Source: Herbaspirillum sp. YR522 (GTDB lineage: Bacteria; Pseudomonadota; Gammaproteobacteria; Burkholderiales; Burkholderiaceae_D). From it: 64,000 bases of DNA. The notes beneath the pieces are model-generated. The model was not told the origin of the DNA, made no database searches, and worked only from the letters and a program-made list of their open reading frames with translations. The stretch's first letter is position 1, and every line of letters begins with the position of its first letter. Shown here piece by piece: positions 8,791 through 17,702 of this stretch. Both the position numbers and the translations under genes were made by a program. The DNA lies in NCBI RefSeq assembly GCF_000282575.1, contig NZ_AKJA01000105.1, positions 16,532 to 80,531 of the forward strand, given 5' to 3'.

Positions 8791-9765
8791 ATGAGCGAGA
8801 ACGCCCCGTACCATATTCCCAAGGCCCCGGGCCGCTGGCGCGCCATCATGCTGGCGCTGGTGATGCACGTCGCCCTGTTCCTGTTCTTCTGGATCGGCAT
8901 CCGCTGGCAGAACGAAGTGCCATTGACGGTCGAGGCCGAGATCTGGGACCCGGTGCCCAAGGAAGCCGCACCGTTGCCGGTGCCGCCGCAGCCTGAACCG
9001 CAGCCGGTGGTGGAGCCGCCCAGGCCGCAACCCGAACCGCAGCCCGAACCCAAGCCGGCCCCGCCCAAGGTAGTGGACGAGCCCAAGGTCGACAAGCCCG
9101 ACATCGCGCTCGAAAAAGAGAAGAAGCGCAAGGAAGAGCTCGAGAGAAAGGCCGAGGAACGCAAGGCCGAAAAGGAACGCGAGAAGAAGGAACAGGCCGA
9201 GAAGGAAAAAGCCGCCAAGGAAAAGGCCGAGAAAGAAAAAGCGGAACGCGAGAAGAAAGAAAAGCTCGAAGCAGACAAGCTGAAGAAAGCCAAGGAAGAA
9301 AAACAGAAGGAAGACGAAGCAAAGAAGAAGGCCGACGCCGAGAAGCAGGCGGTCGAGAAGAAAAAGCAGGCAGCCGACGCCAAGGCCGCGGAAGCACGAC
9401 GCCAGGAAGACTTGAAGCGCATGATGGGCCAGGCCACCAGCAGCAGCGGTGGCACCGGTACGGCGGAGAAATCGCAGGGGCCCAAGGGCAACCCCGATTA
9501 CGCCAACAAGCTGCGCGCCAAGATCCGCTCCAACACGGTATTTGACGTGCCGGGCGACCTGAGCGGAAACCCCGCCGTGGAGTACACTGTCGAACTGTTC
9601 CCGGACGGCACCGTACGCAGCGTGCGCAACACCAGGCAGTCAGGCGTGCCGGGCTTCGACGATGCAGTGCGCCAGGCCATCATGAAGTCGCAGCCCTACC
9701 CGGCCGACAAGGATGGCAAGGTACCGTCCAGCTTCTCCTTCACTCATAAACCGAAAGATCAGTAA
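8791..9765 (+). CDS. tolA: cell envelope integrity protein TolA
   Basis: TolA spans the periplasm to link the TolQR motor to TolB-Pal. In this 324-residue protein an N-terminal membrane anchor (about residues 15-35) is followed by a proline-rich linker (PQPEPQPVVEPPRPQPEPQP). Next comes a long charged helix of Lys/Glu/Ala repeats (about residues 108-210). A compact C-terminal TonB/TolA-like domain (about 230-324) ends the protein. Low-complexity repeats are normal in the family. It is tightly spaced between tolR and tolB. Confidence 0.95.
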   Translation: MSENAPYHIPKAPGRWRAIMLALVMHVALFLFFWIGIRWQNEVPLTVEAEIWDPVPKEAAPLPVPPQPEPQPVVEPPRPQPEPQPEPKPAPPKVVDEPKVDKPDIALEKEKKRKEELERKAEERKAEKEREKKEQAEKEKAAKEKAEKEKAEREKKEKLEADKLKKAKEEKQKEDEAKKKADAEKQAVEKKKQAADAKAAEARRQEDLKRMMGQATSSSGGTGTAEKSQGPKGNPDYANKLRAKIRSNTVFDVPGDLSGNPAVEYTVELFPDGTVRSVRNTRQSGVPGFDDAVRQAIMKSQPYPADKDGKVPSSFSFTHKPKDQ

Positions 9766-9768
9766 ACG

Positions 9769-11046
9769 ATGAGAAATGTCCGTTACCTGACCAGCATTGC
9801 AATGGCCGCCGTGGGGCTGGCCTTTGCACCTGCTTCGCAAGCCCAGTTGCGCTTCGAGATCACCGGCGTGGGCGCGACCCAGATCCCGATCGCCATCGCC
9901 GCCTTCCCGGGCGAGGAATCGGCGCAGCAGAAGATCACCGCCATCGTCAAGGCCGACCTGGCCCGCAGCGGCATCTTCAAGCTGATCGACAACAGCGACG
10001 CCCTGTCGGACTCCTCGGCCATCAACTACGGCGACTGGCAAAAGCGCGGCGCCAATGCGCTGGCCGTGGGCAGCGTCCAGAGCCTGGCCGACGGCCGCTT
10101 CGATGTGCGCTATCGCCTGTTCGACACGGTACAGTCGAGCCAGCTGTCGGCGCTGTCGTTCGGCAGCCAGCCGCAGCTCATGCGCCTGACCGCGCACAAG
10201 ATCGCCGATGACATCTACCAGAAGCTGACCGGCATCCCGGGCATCTTCTCGACCCGCATTGCCTATGTCACCAAGTCCGGCAGCGAATATCGCCTGGAAG
10301 TGGCGGACGCCGATGGCGAAGGCAGCCAGGTGGCGTTGCGCTCGAACGAACCGATCATCTCGCCGTCCTGGTCGCCCGACGGCACCAAGGTGGCCTATGT
10401 CTCGTTCGAGATGAAGAAGCCGGTGGTCTACATCCAGAACCTGGTCACCCGCCAGCGCTCGGTCGTGGCCAACTTCAAGGGCAGCAACTCGGCCCCGTCG
10501 TGGTCGCCGGACGGCTCGCGCCTGGCCGTGGCACTGACCCGTGACGGCTATACCCAGGTCTACATCATCAACGCCGACGGCACCGGCCTGCGCCGCCTGA
10601 CCAACACGGCCGGCATCGACACCGAGCCGCGTTTCTCGGCCGATGGCGGCAGCGTCTTCTTCACCAGTGACCGCAGCGGCGGCCCGCAGATCTACAAGGT
10701 CAGCGTCGACGGCGGCAACGCCCAGCGCGTGACCTTCAACGGCACCTACAACATCAGCCCCCGCGTCTCGCCCGATGGCAAGACGCTGGCATTCATTGCA
10801 CGTCGCGATGGTCGCTTCCAGCTCTATGCGCTGGACCTGACCAACGGCCAGGAGCAACGTCTGTCCGACACCGATCGCGACCAATCGCCCAGTTTTGCCC
10901 CCAACGGCAAATACATCATGTACGCGACGGAATCTGGTCGTCGCGGATCCCTGGCCATCGTTTCTGTAGATGGCCGTTTCAAGCAGCGTCTCACGACGCA
11001 GGTCGGTGATATCAGGGAGCCGACCTGGGGTCCGTTCATGAAATAA
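9769..11046 (+). CDS. tolB: Tol-Pal system beta-propeller protein TolB
   Basis: TolB is the periplasmic partner of Pal and TolA. The 425-residue precursor has a signal peptide cleaved after about residue 25 ([12 protein letters not shown]), an N-terminal TolB domain, and a six-bladed propeller marked by repeated (S/A)PDG segments: [44 protein letters not shown]. Length is normal. It begins three bases after tolA. Confidence 0.97.
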   Translation: MRNVRYLTSIAMAAVGLAFAPASQAQLRFEITGVGATQIPIAIAAFPGEESAQQKITAIVKADLARSGIFKLIDNSDALSDSSAINYGDWQKRGANALAVGSVQSLADGRFDVRYRLFDTVQSSQLSALSFGSQPQLMRLTAHKIADDIYQKLTGIPGIFSTRIAYVTKSGSEYRLEVADADGEGSQVALRSNEPIISPSWSPDGTKVAYVSFEMKKPVVYIQNLVTRQRSVVANFKGSNSAPSWSPDGSRLAVALTRDGYTQVYIINADGTGLRRLTNTAGIDTEPRFSADGGSVFFTSDRSGGPQIYKVSVDGGNAQRVTFNGTYNISPRVSPDGKTLAFIARRDGRFQLYALDLTNGQEQRLSDTDRDQSPSFAPNGKYIMYATESGRRGSLAIVSVDGRFKQRLTTQVGDIREPTWGPFMK

Positions 11047-11094
11047 ACTTTCTAACAGTCATTACGACATTCATCACGACAGGAGTAATCCAAA

Positions 11095-11616
11095 ATGCGC
11101 ACTATCAGCACCTTCGCCCTCATCGTCTCCAGCGCTGTCCTGCTGGCCGCTTGCTCGTCCACCAAACTGGATGACAAGAACGCACCGGTTGAAAGCCGCG
11201 CCGGCGCCGGCAATGGCGCCGACACCCGTACCGTTGGCACCGTCAATGCCGGTTCGACCGACCCACTGAACGACCCGCAAGGCGTCCTGGCCAAGCGTAG
11301 CGTGTACTTCGACTACGACAGCTACAGCATCAAGGACGAGTACCGCACCGTGGTCGAAAACCACGCCAAGTACCTGGTCGCCAACAAGGGCCGCAAGGTC
11401 ATCGTGCAAGGCAACACCGATGATCGCGGTGGCGCCGAATACAACCTGGCCCTGGGCCAGAAGCGTGCCGAAGCCGTGCGCAAGGCACTGGTCCTGCTGG
11501 GCGTGTCCGACGCACAGGTCGAAGCAGTTTCGTTCGGCAAGGAAAAGCCGAAGGCACTGGGTCAGGATGAAGCGTCGTACGGCGAAAACCGTCGCGCCGA
11601 CATCGCTTATCAGTGA
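11095..11616 (+). CDS. pal: peptidoglycan-associated lipoprotein Pal
   Basis: Pal anchors the outer membrane to peptidoglycan. The 173-residue precursor has a lipobox, LLAAC, with the lipidated cysteine at about residue 20. Its C-terminal OmpA-like domain contains VYFDYDSYSIKDEY and the peptidoglycan-binding NTDDRGGAEYNLALGQKRA. A ribosome site (aggag) precedes ATG 11095. It follows tolB after 48 bases and is followed directly by cpoB. Confidence 0.97.
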   Translation: MRTISTFALIVSSAVLLAACSSTKLDDKNAPVESRAGAGNGADTRTVGTVNAGSTDPLNDPQGVLAKRSVYFDYDSYSIKDEYRTVVENHAKYLVANKGRKVIVQGNTDDRGGAEYNLALGQKRAEAVRKALVLLGVSDAQVEAVSFGKEKPKALGQDEASYGENRRADIAYQ

Positions 11617-11621
11617 TCGAC

Positions 11622-12377
11622 ATGGGTACCGCTTTCAGATTGAAAACGGTAGCTGTGGCGGCCTTCATGGCCGCCACGGCCTATTTACCGCTCACCGCCC
11701 ATGCGGGCCTGTTTGACGACGAAGAAGCGCGCAAGGCGATCCTGGACATTCGCTCCAAGATCGAGGCATTGCAGCGCGACGTGGCCAACAAGTCCGACAA
11801 GAACAGCGCACTGACACTCTCGGACCGCAACGATAACCTGCAGTCGCAGATTTCGGCACTGCGTGGCCAGATCGAAGTGCTGACCAACGAGATCACCAAC
11901 GCCCAGCAGCGTCAAAAGGATTTCTACGTCGACCTCGATGCCCGCCTGCGCAAGCTCGAACCGCAGCAGGTCACGGTCGATGGCCAATCGGTTGCCGTGG
12001 GCATCCCCGAACAGCAGGCCTATGATGCGGCACTGTCGCAGTTCAAGGGTGGCGACTACAAGGGCGCCGCCAATGCCTTCGGCGACTTCATCAAGCGCTA
12101 CCCGCAATCGGGCTATGCCGCATCGGCCCAGTATTGGCAGGGCAATTCGCTATATGCCCAGCGCGATTACAAGGGCGCCATCGCGGCCCAGCAGAACGTA
12201 GTAAAGAGTTACCCCGACAATCCCAAGGTCGCCGACGCGCTGTTGAACATCGCCAGCTCGCAGGCCGAACTGAAGGACAAGGGCGCCGCCAGGAAGACGC
12301 TGGAGCAATTGATTGCCAAGTACCCCGGCACGCCAGCGGCGCAAACCGCCAAGGACCGCATCGCATCACTGAAGTAA
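11622..12377 (+). CDS. cpoB: cell division coordinator CpoB (YbgF)
   Basis: CpoB is a periplasmic TPR protein that couples Tol-Pal to peptidoglycan synthesis. The 251-residue precursor has a signal peptide (VAVAAFMAATAYLPLTAHA), an N-terminal trimerising coiled coil (about residues 30-100) and C-terminal TPR repeats (YDAALSQFKGGDYKGAANAF onward). A GTG at 11613 overlapping the pal stop is an alternative start; ATG 11622 gives the better signal peptide. The gene closes the tol-pal operon just before tRNA-Lys. Confidence 0.93.
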   Translation: MGTAFRLKTVAVAAFMAATAYLPLTAHAGLFDDEEARKAILDIRSKIEALQRDVANKSDKNSALTLSDRNDNLQSQISALRGQIEVLTNEITNAQQRQKDFYVDLDARLRKLEPQQVTVDGQSVAVGIPEQQAYDAALSQFKGGDYKGAANAFGDFIKRYPQSGYAASAQYWQGNSLYAQRDYKGAIAAQQNVVKSYPDNPKVADALLNIASSQAELKDKGAARKTLEQLIAKYPGTPAAQTAKDRIASLK

Positions 12378-12418
12378 TCGGCTCCGGCGGTTTTTTGCAT
12401 AGTGTTATGCATTGCAAT

Positions 12419-12448
12419 TTGACACGCGTAATCGAGTCTGACTATAAT
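12419..12448 (+). promoter_or_regulatory. strong sigma-70 promoter of tRNA-Lys
   Basis: Consensus hexamers TTGACA (12419-12424) and TATAAT (12443-12448) are separated by 18 bases. The predicted start lies a few bases before the tRNA at 12460. Confidence 0.85.
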
Positions 12449-12459
12449 AGCGGTCTTTC

Positions 12460-12535
12460 GGGTCGTTAGCTCAGTTGGTAGAGCAGCGGACTTTTAATCC
12501 GTTGGTCGCAGGTTCGAGTCCCGCACGGCCTACCA
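12460..12535 (+). tRNA. tRNA-Lys(UUU)
   Basis: This is a 76-base cloverleaf with encoded CCA. The D arm TAGCTCAGTTGGTAGAGCA, the anticodon loop CTTTTAA (anticodon TTT) and the T loop TTCGAGT are all clear. Two pairings are unusual: the acceptor stem has a G1-U72 pair, and the T stem (GCAGG/CCCGC) has an A-C mismatch. Both come from the 3' half, which is also the part repeated at 40333-40370. The gene has its own promoter and terminator and is probably functional. Confidence 0.93.
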
Positions 12536-12539
12536 GAAA
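12502..12539 (+). repeat. left copy of 38-base direct repeat (putative att site in tRNA-Lys 3' half)
   Basis: The segment from the variable loop through CCA plus AGAAA recurs at 40333-40370 with a single mismatch (G at 12518 against A at 40349). Direct repeats of a tRNA 3' half are the usual scar of site-specific integration. Confidence 0.75.
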
Positions 12540-12568
12540 CAAGGTGTTGAAATCCAGGCACCTACAAG

Positions 12569-12605
12569 AAAGGGTTACATGTTTTCGCATGTAACCCTTT
12601 TTTCA
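12569..12605 (+). terminator. terminator after tRNA-Lys
   Basis: A long stem, AAAGGGTTACATG with CATGTAACCCTTT, closes around a TTTTCG loop and is followed by a run of T residues. Confidence 0.92.
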
Positions 12606-12680
12606 TTTTTGCGATCATGTCACCCACAGGACGCCCAGATTCGCCTGCAAGGGGATACATCGGGCACAAAGGCGGCTACC

Positions 12681-13790
12681 TTACGATGCCAGGCAAGCAA
12701 TTGCCGACAACGGCCCCGGCGCTGCGCCGCGAACCTCTTGCACGGCCTGGGCAGCCCGATCCAGCTCAGTCAGGGTCATCGGATCCAACGTGATGCCATC
12801 GGCACGCTCTTGCCTGCGGCGGCGTTCGGCGTCGCCCGGCAGCTGGACTTCTGCATGTCCCCGCATCAGCCCGGAGCTGCGTACCCAGTCCACGAAAGCC
12901 CCGATTTCCGTCCCGGCACTACTGCTGCCGGCCAGTGCCTTGGGGTCGAGCACCACGGCGAACATGTTGTTCCAGATCGCGAAGCGATGCTTGATCGTCT
13001 CCGGACGGATGGTGTGTCCGCCGGTGATCGCTCCAGCCAGCAATTCGCACATCACCGCCAGCGCGTAGCCCTTGTGCTCGGCGAACGAGCGCAGCGCGCC
13101 GGACGGTCCGCTTTCCGGATACATCACAGAGGGATCGTTGGTCGGCAGGCCCTCGGCATCAAGCAGGCATCCGGGTGGCACCTCCACGCCCTTGTTCTTG
13201 GCGACGCGTACCTTGCCCAGCGCGATGTTGCTGGTGGCGAAGTCGAGCACGATGGGTGGTGCGCCTGCTACCGGCAGGCCGATCGTGAAGGGGTTGGTGC
13301 CAAAGCGTGCCTGCGTACCGCCGTGCGGTGCCACGATCGGTCGGGTCACCACGTTGACGAAGTGGATCGCGATCAAGCCGGCCTGGCAAGCCTGCTCCGC
13401 CCAATGGCCGATGCGGCCAAGATGGTGGGAGTGGCGCAGGCCCATGACGCACACGCCGTGAGTCCTTGCGCGCTCGATCGCCAGTGCCATCGAGGCCGCA
13501 CCAAGCGCCTGCCCCATGCCGCCGTTGCCATCAAGACTGAGCATGGTGCCGCAATCCTGCAACACCACGGGCTGCTGGTTCAGGCGGATTTCGCCTTGCT
13601 GCCAGGATTTGACGTAAAGCGGCACCATGCCGACGCCGTGCGAGTCGTGCCCGCTCAGGTTGGCGGCGACCAAATGATCGGCGATCAATGTTGCTTCGCG
13701 CTCGTCGGAGCCGATGGCGCGCCACAGATCGCACAACCAGCTGTGCATTGCCTGCGGAGAAATCTTATATGTACTCATGTCAGTCTTCAT
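12681..13790 (-). CDS. Ldh family (malate/L-lactate/ureidoglycolate dehydrogenase type) oxidoreductase
   Basis: Ldh_2-family enzymes oxidise or reduce 2-hydroxy or 2-keto acids with NAD(P). The 369-residue protein is of normal length and shows the family blocks HLVAANLSGHDSHGVGMVPLY (near residues 44-64), LRHSHHLGRIGHW and RFGTNPFTIGLPV, plus VLDFATSNIALGKV. It is the last gene of the LysR-linked operon, 74 bases after the M20 gene. Substrate is unknown; a 2-keto or 2-hydroxy acid produced by the upstream deacylase would fit. The ATG at 13790 is taken; another ATG at 13778 is possible. Confidence 0.85.
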   Translation of the reverse strand: MKTDMSTYKISPQAMHSWLCDLWRAIGSDEREATLIADHLVAANLSGHDSHGVGMVPLYVKSWQQGEIRLNQQPVVLQDCGTMLSLDGNGGMGQALGAASMALAIERARTHGVCVMGLRHSHHLGRIGHWAEQACQAGLIAIHFVNVVTRPIVAPHGGTQARFGTNPFTIGLPVAGAPPIVLDFATSNIALGKVRVAKNKGVEVPPGCLLDAEGLPTNDPSVMYPESGPSGALRSFAEHKGYALAVMCELLAGAITGGHTIRPETIKHRFAIWNNMFAVVLDPKALAGSSSAGTEIGAFVDWVRSSGLMRGHAEVQLPGDAERRRRQERADGITLDPMTLTELDRAAQAVQEVRGAAPGPLSAIACLAS

Positions 13791-13864
13791 TTCGATAAAT
13801 AATAAAAATACCCCTGATGCCGGCGCTCCTGCATAACGTCATTCTTGCGATCATGCGTGCCGTG

Positions 13865-15031
13865 TCATGGCAGTGCGCCGCACAAGGCATCGGCCAATTT
13901 GACCAGCATGGCATCGCAGCGCTCCAGCTGTTCCAGCGTGACGTACTCGTCCGGCTTGTGGCCCTGGTCCATGCTGCCCGGACCGCACACCACGGTCGGT
14001 ATGCCCGCCTCGGTATACAGACCGCCCTCGGTGCCAAAGGCCACCGTGCCGAAATCGTCCGATCCCGCAATCGCGGCCAGCAAACGGGCGGCATCGCTGT
14101 CGCGCGCCGTCGCCAGCCCGGGGTAGGCGTTGAGCTCCTGCAGCCGGATGTCGGTATCTCCCTGTACCGCGCGCATGCGCGGCAGCAGTTCAGCGGTGGC
14201 GTAATCCTGCAAGCGGCTGACCACCTCGCCTGCGTCGTCGCCTGGGATCGAGCGCACTTCAAAATCGAACTCGCACTCGGCCGGGACGATGTTCAATGCG
14301 CGTCCGCCCCTGATCAATCCGGTCTGCACCGTGGAGAACGGCGGATCGAAACGCGCATCGCGGCGTGCCGGATCGGCCAGCGCCTCGCCGATCTCTTCCA
14401 GCCGCCCGACCAGCTTGGCCGCGGCATGGATGGCGTTGACCCCGTACGGGGCGTAGGCCGAATGACAGGCGGCGCCCTTGACGTGGCAGCGCATGGCCAG
14501 CTTTCCCTTGTGGCCCAGCACCGGCTTCATCCCGGTCGGCTCGCCGATCAGGCACAGCAGGGGGCGGAACGCACGCTTGCGGATCTCGGCCAGCATGGGC
14601 CGCACGCCCAGGCAACCCACTTCCTCATCGTAAGAAAACGCCAGGTGGACGGGATGTTGCAAGTCGCGTGCCCGCAACAGCGGCACCGCCGCCAGCACGC
14701 AGGCCAGGAAGCCTTTCATGTCGGCCGCACCGCGCCCGTACAGGCGGCCGTTCGCCTCGCTGGCCTGGAACGGATCGACGCTCCAGGCCTGGCCGTCGAC
14801 CGGAACCACATCGGTATGTCCGGACAGGATCACGCCCGGCCGGTCCGCCGGCCCGATAGTGGCAAACAGGTTGGCCTTGGTGCGTGCCTCGTTGTAGTAC
14901 ACCTCGCACTCGACGCCGAGCTCCTCGAGGTAAGAGGCCACGAAGGAGATCAGCGCCAGGTTGGAGTCGCCGCTGACGGTGGCGAAGCCGATCAGCTTGG
15001 CCGCCAATGCACGGCTCGATGTTTCACTCAT
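13865..15031 (-). CDS. M20 family deacylase (ArgE/acetylornithine deacetylase-like)
   Basis: M20 enzymes are two-zinc amidohydrolases that split N-acyl amino acids or small peptides. The 388-residue product has the metal motifs SGHTDVVPVDG (about residues 70-80), GRGAADMKGF (about 102-111) and the catalytic pair in YDEEVGCLG, as in ArgE/DapE. The start ATG at 15031 overlaps the end of the DUF1028 gene by eight bases, indicating translational coupling. It sits among DUF1028, RidA and a flavin monooxygenase. This suggests it releases an amine or acid from an oxidised catabolic intermediate and is not part of arginine synthesis. Confidence 0.85.
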   Translation of the reverse strand: MSETSSRALAAKLIGFATVSGDSNLALISFVASYLEELGVECEVYYNEARTKANLFATIGPADRPGVILSGHTDVVPVDGQAWSVDPFQASEANGRLYGRGAADMKGFLACVLAAVPLLRARDLQHPVHLAFSYDEEVGCLGVRPMLAEIRKRAFRPLLCLIGEPTGMKPVLGHKGKLAMRCHVKGAACHSAYAPYGVNAIHAAAKLVGRLEEIGEALADPARRDARFDPPFSTVQTGLIRGGRALNIVPAECEFDFEVRSIPGDDAGEVVSRLQDYATAELLPRMRAVQGDTDIRLQELNAYPGLATARDSDAARLLAAIAGSDDFGTVAFGTEGGLYTEAGIPTVVCGPGSMDQGHKPDEYVTLEQLERCDAMLVKLADALCGALP

Positions 15032-15701
15032 CACCGGGCACTCCATAATTGGGTGCCGCCAGCGGATCGCGCGCGCGCGTGACGTAATCCTGCATCTGCG
15101 GCTCATAGCGCTTCCACAGCGCCTCCAGTTCCGCGATGGGATCGCCTTCGGTCCAGTCGACGCGCAAGTCGACCAACGGCCACACCTCGGTGCCGGCGAT
15201 CTTGAGCGCGGCCGAATGAACCGGCCCGGCCTCGCCGCCGGCCTTGAGCGCAATATGCATCGCATGCAGCAAGCGTTGCGCGAGGCTGCCGCCCGACTGC
15301 TCGAAGGCCCACACCATGGCCTCGATCACCTTACGGTCGGCCAGCAGGTTGCCAGCCCCCACGCACTGATCGCCGGCGATGGCATTGTTCAGGCCAAGGG
15401 CCTCCTTGCCGGTGAACAGGGCTGTCCGCCCCTGCCTGTCGATCACCGTCACCTGCCGGTACGCGCTGAATTCGCGGCGCGCCAGCGCCTGCTGCAAGGC
15501 CGCTTCCGGCGCCAGGTTGCGCGACTCCAGCAGATCCAGGATCTCCGGCCCCAGGGCCGGCAGGGTGACGTTCTGCGTGGCCACCGCGCCGACACCAGCG
15601 CGTACCCAGGGACATCGCGCGCCAACCGAGATGCTGGACGAACTGATCGCGATGCCGAGCTGCCCGGTGTCACGGCAGCGTCCGACGATGGAGAAGGTCA
15701 T
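15024..15701 (-). CDS. DUF1028 domain protein (Ntn-hydrolase-like), copy 1
   Basis: This 225-residue protein matches the DUF1028 family, beginning MTFSIVGRCRDTGQLGIAIS with VATQNVT downstream. The second residue threonine is consistent with the N-terminal nucleophile fold proposed for the family; no reaction is established. It lies between RidA and an M20 deacylase in one operon. A second DUF1028 gene at 32953-33645 shares the whole layout. Such proteins often accompany amide- or peptide-hydrolysing catabolic genes, so an amidohydrolase step is a reasonable guess. Confidence 0.85.
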   Translation of the reverse strand: MTFSIVGRCRDTGQLGIAISSSSISVGARCPWVRAGVGAVATQNVTLPALGPEILDLLESRNLAPEAALQQALARREFSAYRQVTVIDRQGRTALFTGKEALGLNNAIAGDQCVGAGNLLADRKVIEAMVWAFEQSGGSLAQRLLHAMHIALKAGGEAGPVHSAALKIAGTEVWPLVDLRVDWTEGDPIAELEALWKRYEPQMQDYVTRARDPLAAPNYGVPGDE

Positions 15702-15711
15702 GTGCTGCTCC

Positions 15712-16146
15712 TCAGGCCGGTGCCGGCGTCCAGTTGTCGGGGATGACGGCGATCACGTCGATCTCCATCAGCCATTGCGGCTGGCCGAGGGCGCTGATGC
15801 ACAAGCCGGTGGAAATCGGATACACGCCCTTGAGCCACTTGCCCACTTCCTGGTAGACCGGCTCGCGATAGCGCGGATCGATGATGTAGGTGGTGGTCTT
15901 GACGATGTGGGTCAGGTCGCTGCCGGCTTCTTCCAGCAGCTGCTTCACGTTCTTCATGGCCTGCTCGGCCTGGGCCTGCGGATCGCCGAGGCCGACCAGG
16001 TTGCCCTCGAAGTCGGTACCGATCTGGCCGCGCACATACACCGTATTGCCGGCGCGCACCGCCTGGCACAGGTCATTGTCGAGCGACTGGTTGGGATAGG
16101 TGTCCTTGGTGTTGAACATGCGGATGCGTTGATGGGTCGGCATCAT
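15712..16146 (-). CDS. RidA family protein
   Basis: RidA proteins hydrolyse reactive enamine/imine intermediates, and pathway-specific members process aminoacrylate-like products. The 144-residue sequence has the YjgF/RidA core with VYVRGQIGTDFEGNLVG and QAEQAMKNVKQLLEEAGS. The usual substrate-contacting arginine position appears in DPRYREPVYQEV. The start overlaps the stop of the upstream monooxygenase as ATGA, and GGAG precedes it. Its place next to a flavin monooxygenase suggests an imine is produced in this pathway. Confidence 0.88.
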   Translation of the reverse strand: MMPTHQRIRMFNTKDTYPNQSLDNDLCQAVRAGNTVYVRGQIGTDFEGNLVGLGDPQAQAEQAMKNVKQLLEEAGSDLTHIVKTTTYIIDPRYREPVYQEVGKWLKGVYPISTGLCISALGQPQWLMEIDVIAVIPDNWTPAPA

Positions 16147-17492
16147 TTCACTCCTGCGAGCTGGTTGCTGGAACACGCCGCTGCCGGCGCGCTGCTGTCG
16201 GTCCTTCCCGCATCCACCGGCCGGCCCTGGCGGGCGCGCAGCGATGCGTCGTAGTCGAGGTACTTGCGCTGGTTCACGATGTGGTCCACCACATGCTTGG
16301 CGTCGTGCCACACGCCCCAGATGAACGAGGAACCGCGCCGCGACAACCACGGCAGGCCCAGGAAGTAGATCCCCGGCTCCTTGGCCACGCCGCGCTGGTG
16401 CTGCGGCTTGCCCTGGTCGTTGAAGGCATCCACCTCCAGCCATCCGTAATCGACCGCGTAGCCGGTAGCCCAGATGATGGTCTTGATATCGGCCGCAGCC
16501 AGGTCCAGCGATGCGATCGGATTGGTGACGCATTCCGGGTCGGGCAGGATGCGGCGCGCTTGTGGATCGTCCGGCAGGTCGATGCCGTTGCGCTCGGCAT
16601 AGGCATCGGCGGCATCGAGCATCGCCATCAGGCTCTGATCGCCGCGCGCCAGGTTGGCGGCCAGGTCATCGGCGAAGCTGACGACGCCGTCCTTGAACGA
16701 CCTGGTCAGCCCTACCAGCTGCATGCCGCGATGGGCCAGCTTGCGGAAGTCGATCGCCTGGCCGCCGTGGGCGCCGCTCACCGCGATCGTTACGTGCTCG
16801 CGCCCGGGAACCGCGATTTCCTTTTCCCACTCGCCGAGCACGCCCAGCCACCAGCAGAAATCGCGGCCGCGATAAGCCCGCGGCGGACGGTCGTGCGCGC
16901 CCACGGACAGATAGACGCCACGGCCGGCGCGCTGCAGCTCATCGGCGATCTGCACGCCGGAGGAACCCGCGCCGACCACCAGCACGGCGCCCGCGGGCAA
17001 TTGCGCCGGATTCTTGTAATGGGCCGAATGCAGTTGCAGCGGGCTGTCGCCCTTGGGCGCGATCGACGGGATCACAGGCCGCTGGAACGCGCCGGTGGCC
17101 ACCACCACGCGCCGTGCATGAAAGTCGCCGGCCGAGGTCCGCACCAGAAAACCGGGCTGGCCCTCGCGGCGTTGCACGCGCTTGACGTCGACACCGGTGC
17201 GGATCGGCGCATTGAAGCGCTTGGCATAGGCGACGAAGTAATCGGCCACCGCTTCCTTGCCGGGGAAGCCATCCGGATCGATGTCGAACTCCATGCCCGG
17301 GAAGCGGTCATGCCAGGCCGGCCCGTTGGCCACCAGGGAATCCCAGCGGCAGGAGCGCCACCGCTCGGCGATCCGGTCGCGTTCCAGCACCACGTGCGGA
17401 ACGTTCTGCCTGCTCAGATGCTCGCTCGCGGCGACACCTGCCTGGCCCGCGCCGATCACCAGCGTATCAATTGACTCTATGTGCGCAGACAT
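16143..17492 (-). CDS. FAD-dependent monooxygenase, flavin-containing monooxygenase/CzcO-like
   Basis: This 449-residue flavoprotein has an N-terminal FAD Rossmann motif (IGAGQAGVAASEHL, about residues 13-26) and a second dinucleotide motif for NADPH (VVGAGSSGVQIADEL, about 168-182). The FMO-like ATGY signature is present in IIWATGYAVDYGWL. Related enzymes oxygenate amines, sulfides or ketones. It is the first gene of the five-gene operon and is transcribed divergently from the LysR gene. AGGAGG precedes ATG 17492. The true substrate is unknown. Confidence 0.85.
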   Translation of the reverse strand: MSAHIESIDTLVIGAGQAGVAASEHLSRQNVPHVVLERDRIAERWRSCRWDSLVANGPAWHDRFPGMEFDIDPDGFPGKEAVADYFVAYAKRFNAPIRTGVDVKRVQRREGQPGFLVRTSAGDFHARRVVVATGAFQRPVIPSIAPKGDSPLQLHSAHYKNPAQLPAGAVLVVGAGSSGVQIADELQRAGRGVYLSVGAHDRPPRAYRGRDFCWWLGVLGEWEKEIAVPGREHVTIAVSGAHGGQAIDFRKLAHRGMQLVGLTRSFKDGVVSFADDLAANLARGDQSLMAMLDAADAYAERNGIDLPDDPQARRILPDPECVTNPIASLDLAAADIKTIIWATGYAVDYGWLEVDAFNDQGKPQHQRGVAKEPGIYFLGLPWLSRRGSSFIWGVWHDAKHVVDHIVNQRKYLDYDASLRARQGRPVDAGRTDSSAPAAACSSNQLAGVK

Positions 17493-17612
17493 GGCTGCCT
17501 CCTTTAAAAAATATCCCCGAAACATCCCGCACGCATCACCGATCGGATACGCCGGAATCTGTCCTTCCCAAATCGCAGGCGCGCAAAGGCCCCTGCCGCT
17601 ACCAAAGCAATT

Positions 17613-17624
17613 TCTTATGTAAGA
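17613..17624. promoter_or_regulatory. possible LysR-type binding site
   Basis: The inverted repeat TCTTA-TG-TAAGA lies in the divergent gap between the monooxygenase operon and its LysR regulator. LysR proteins usually bind short dyads with a T-N11-A core in such gaps. Assignment is by position only. Confidence 0.35.
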
Positions 17625-17702
17625 TACGATTTCAATTCATTCAGGCTATGCGCAGCGCCTGCATCGCAGGCCCGCCGCATCGCCGCCACCGCCGGGACCG
17701 AC

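Noticed and set aside
9640..10884. 414-codon open frame opposite tolB
   Set aside because: It is antisense of tolB with no recognisable domain.
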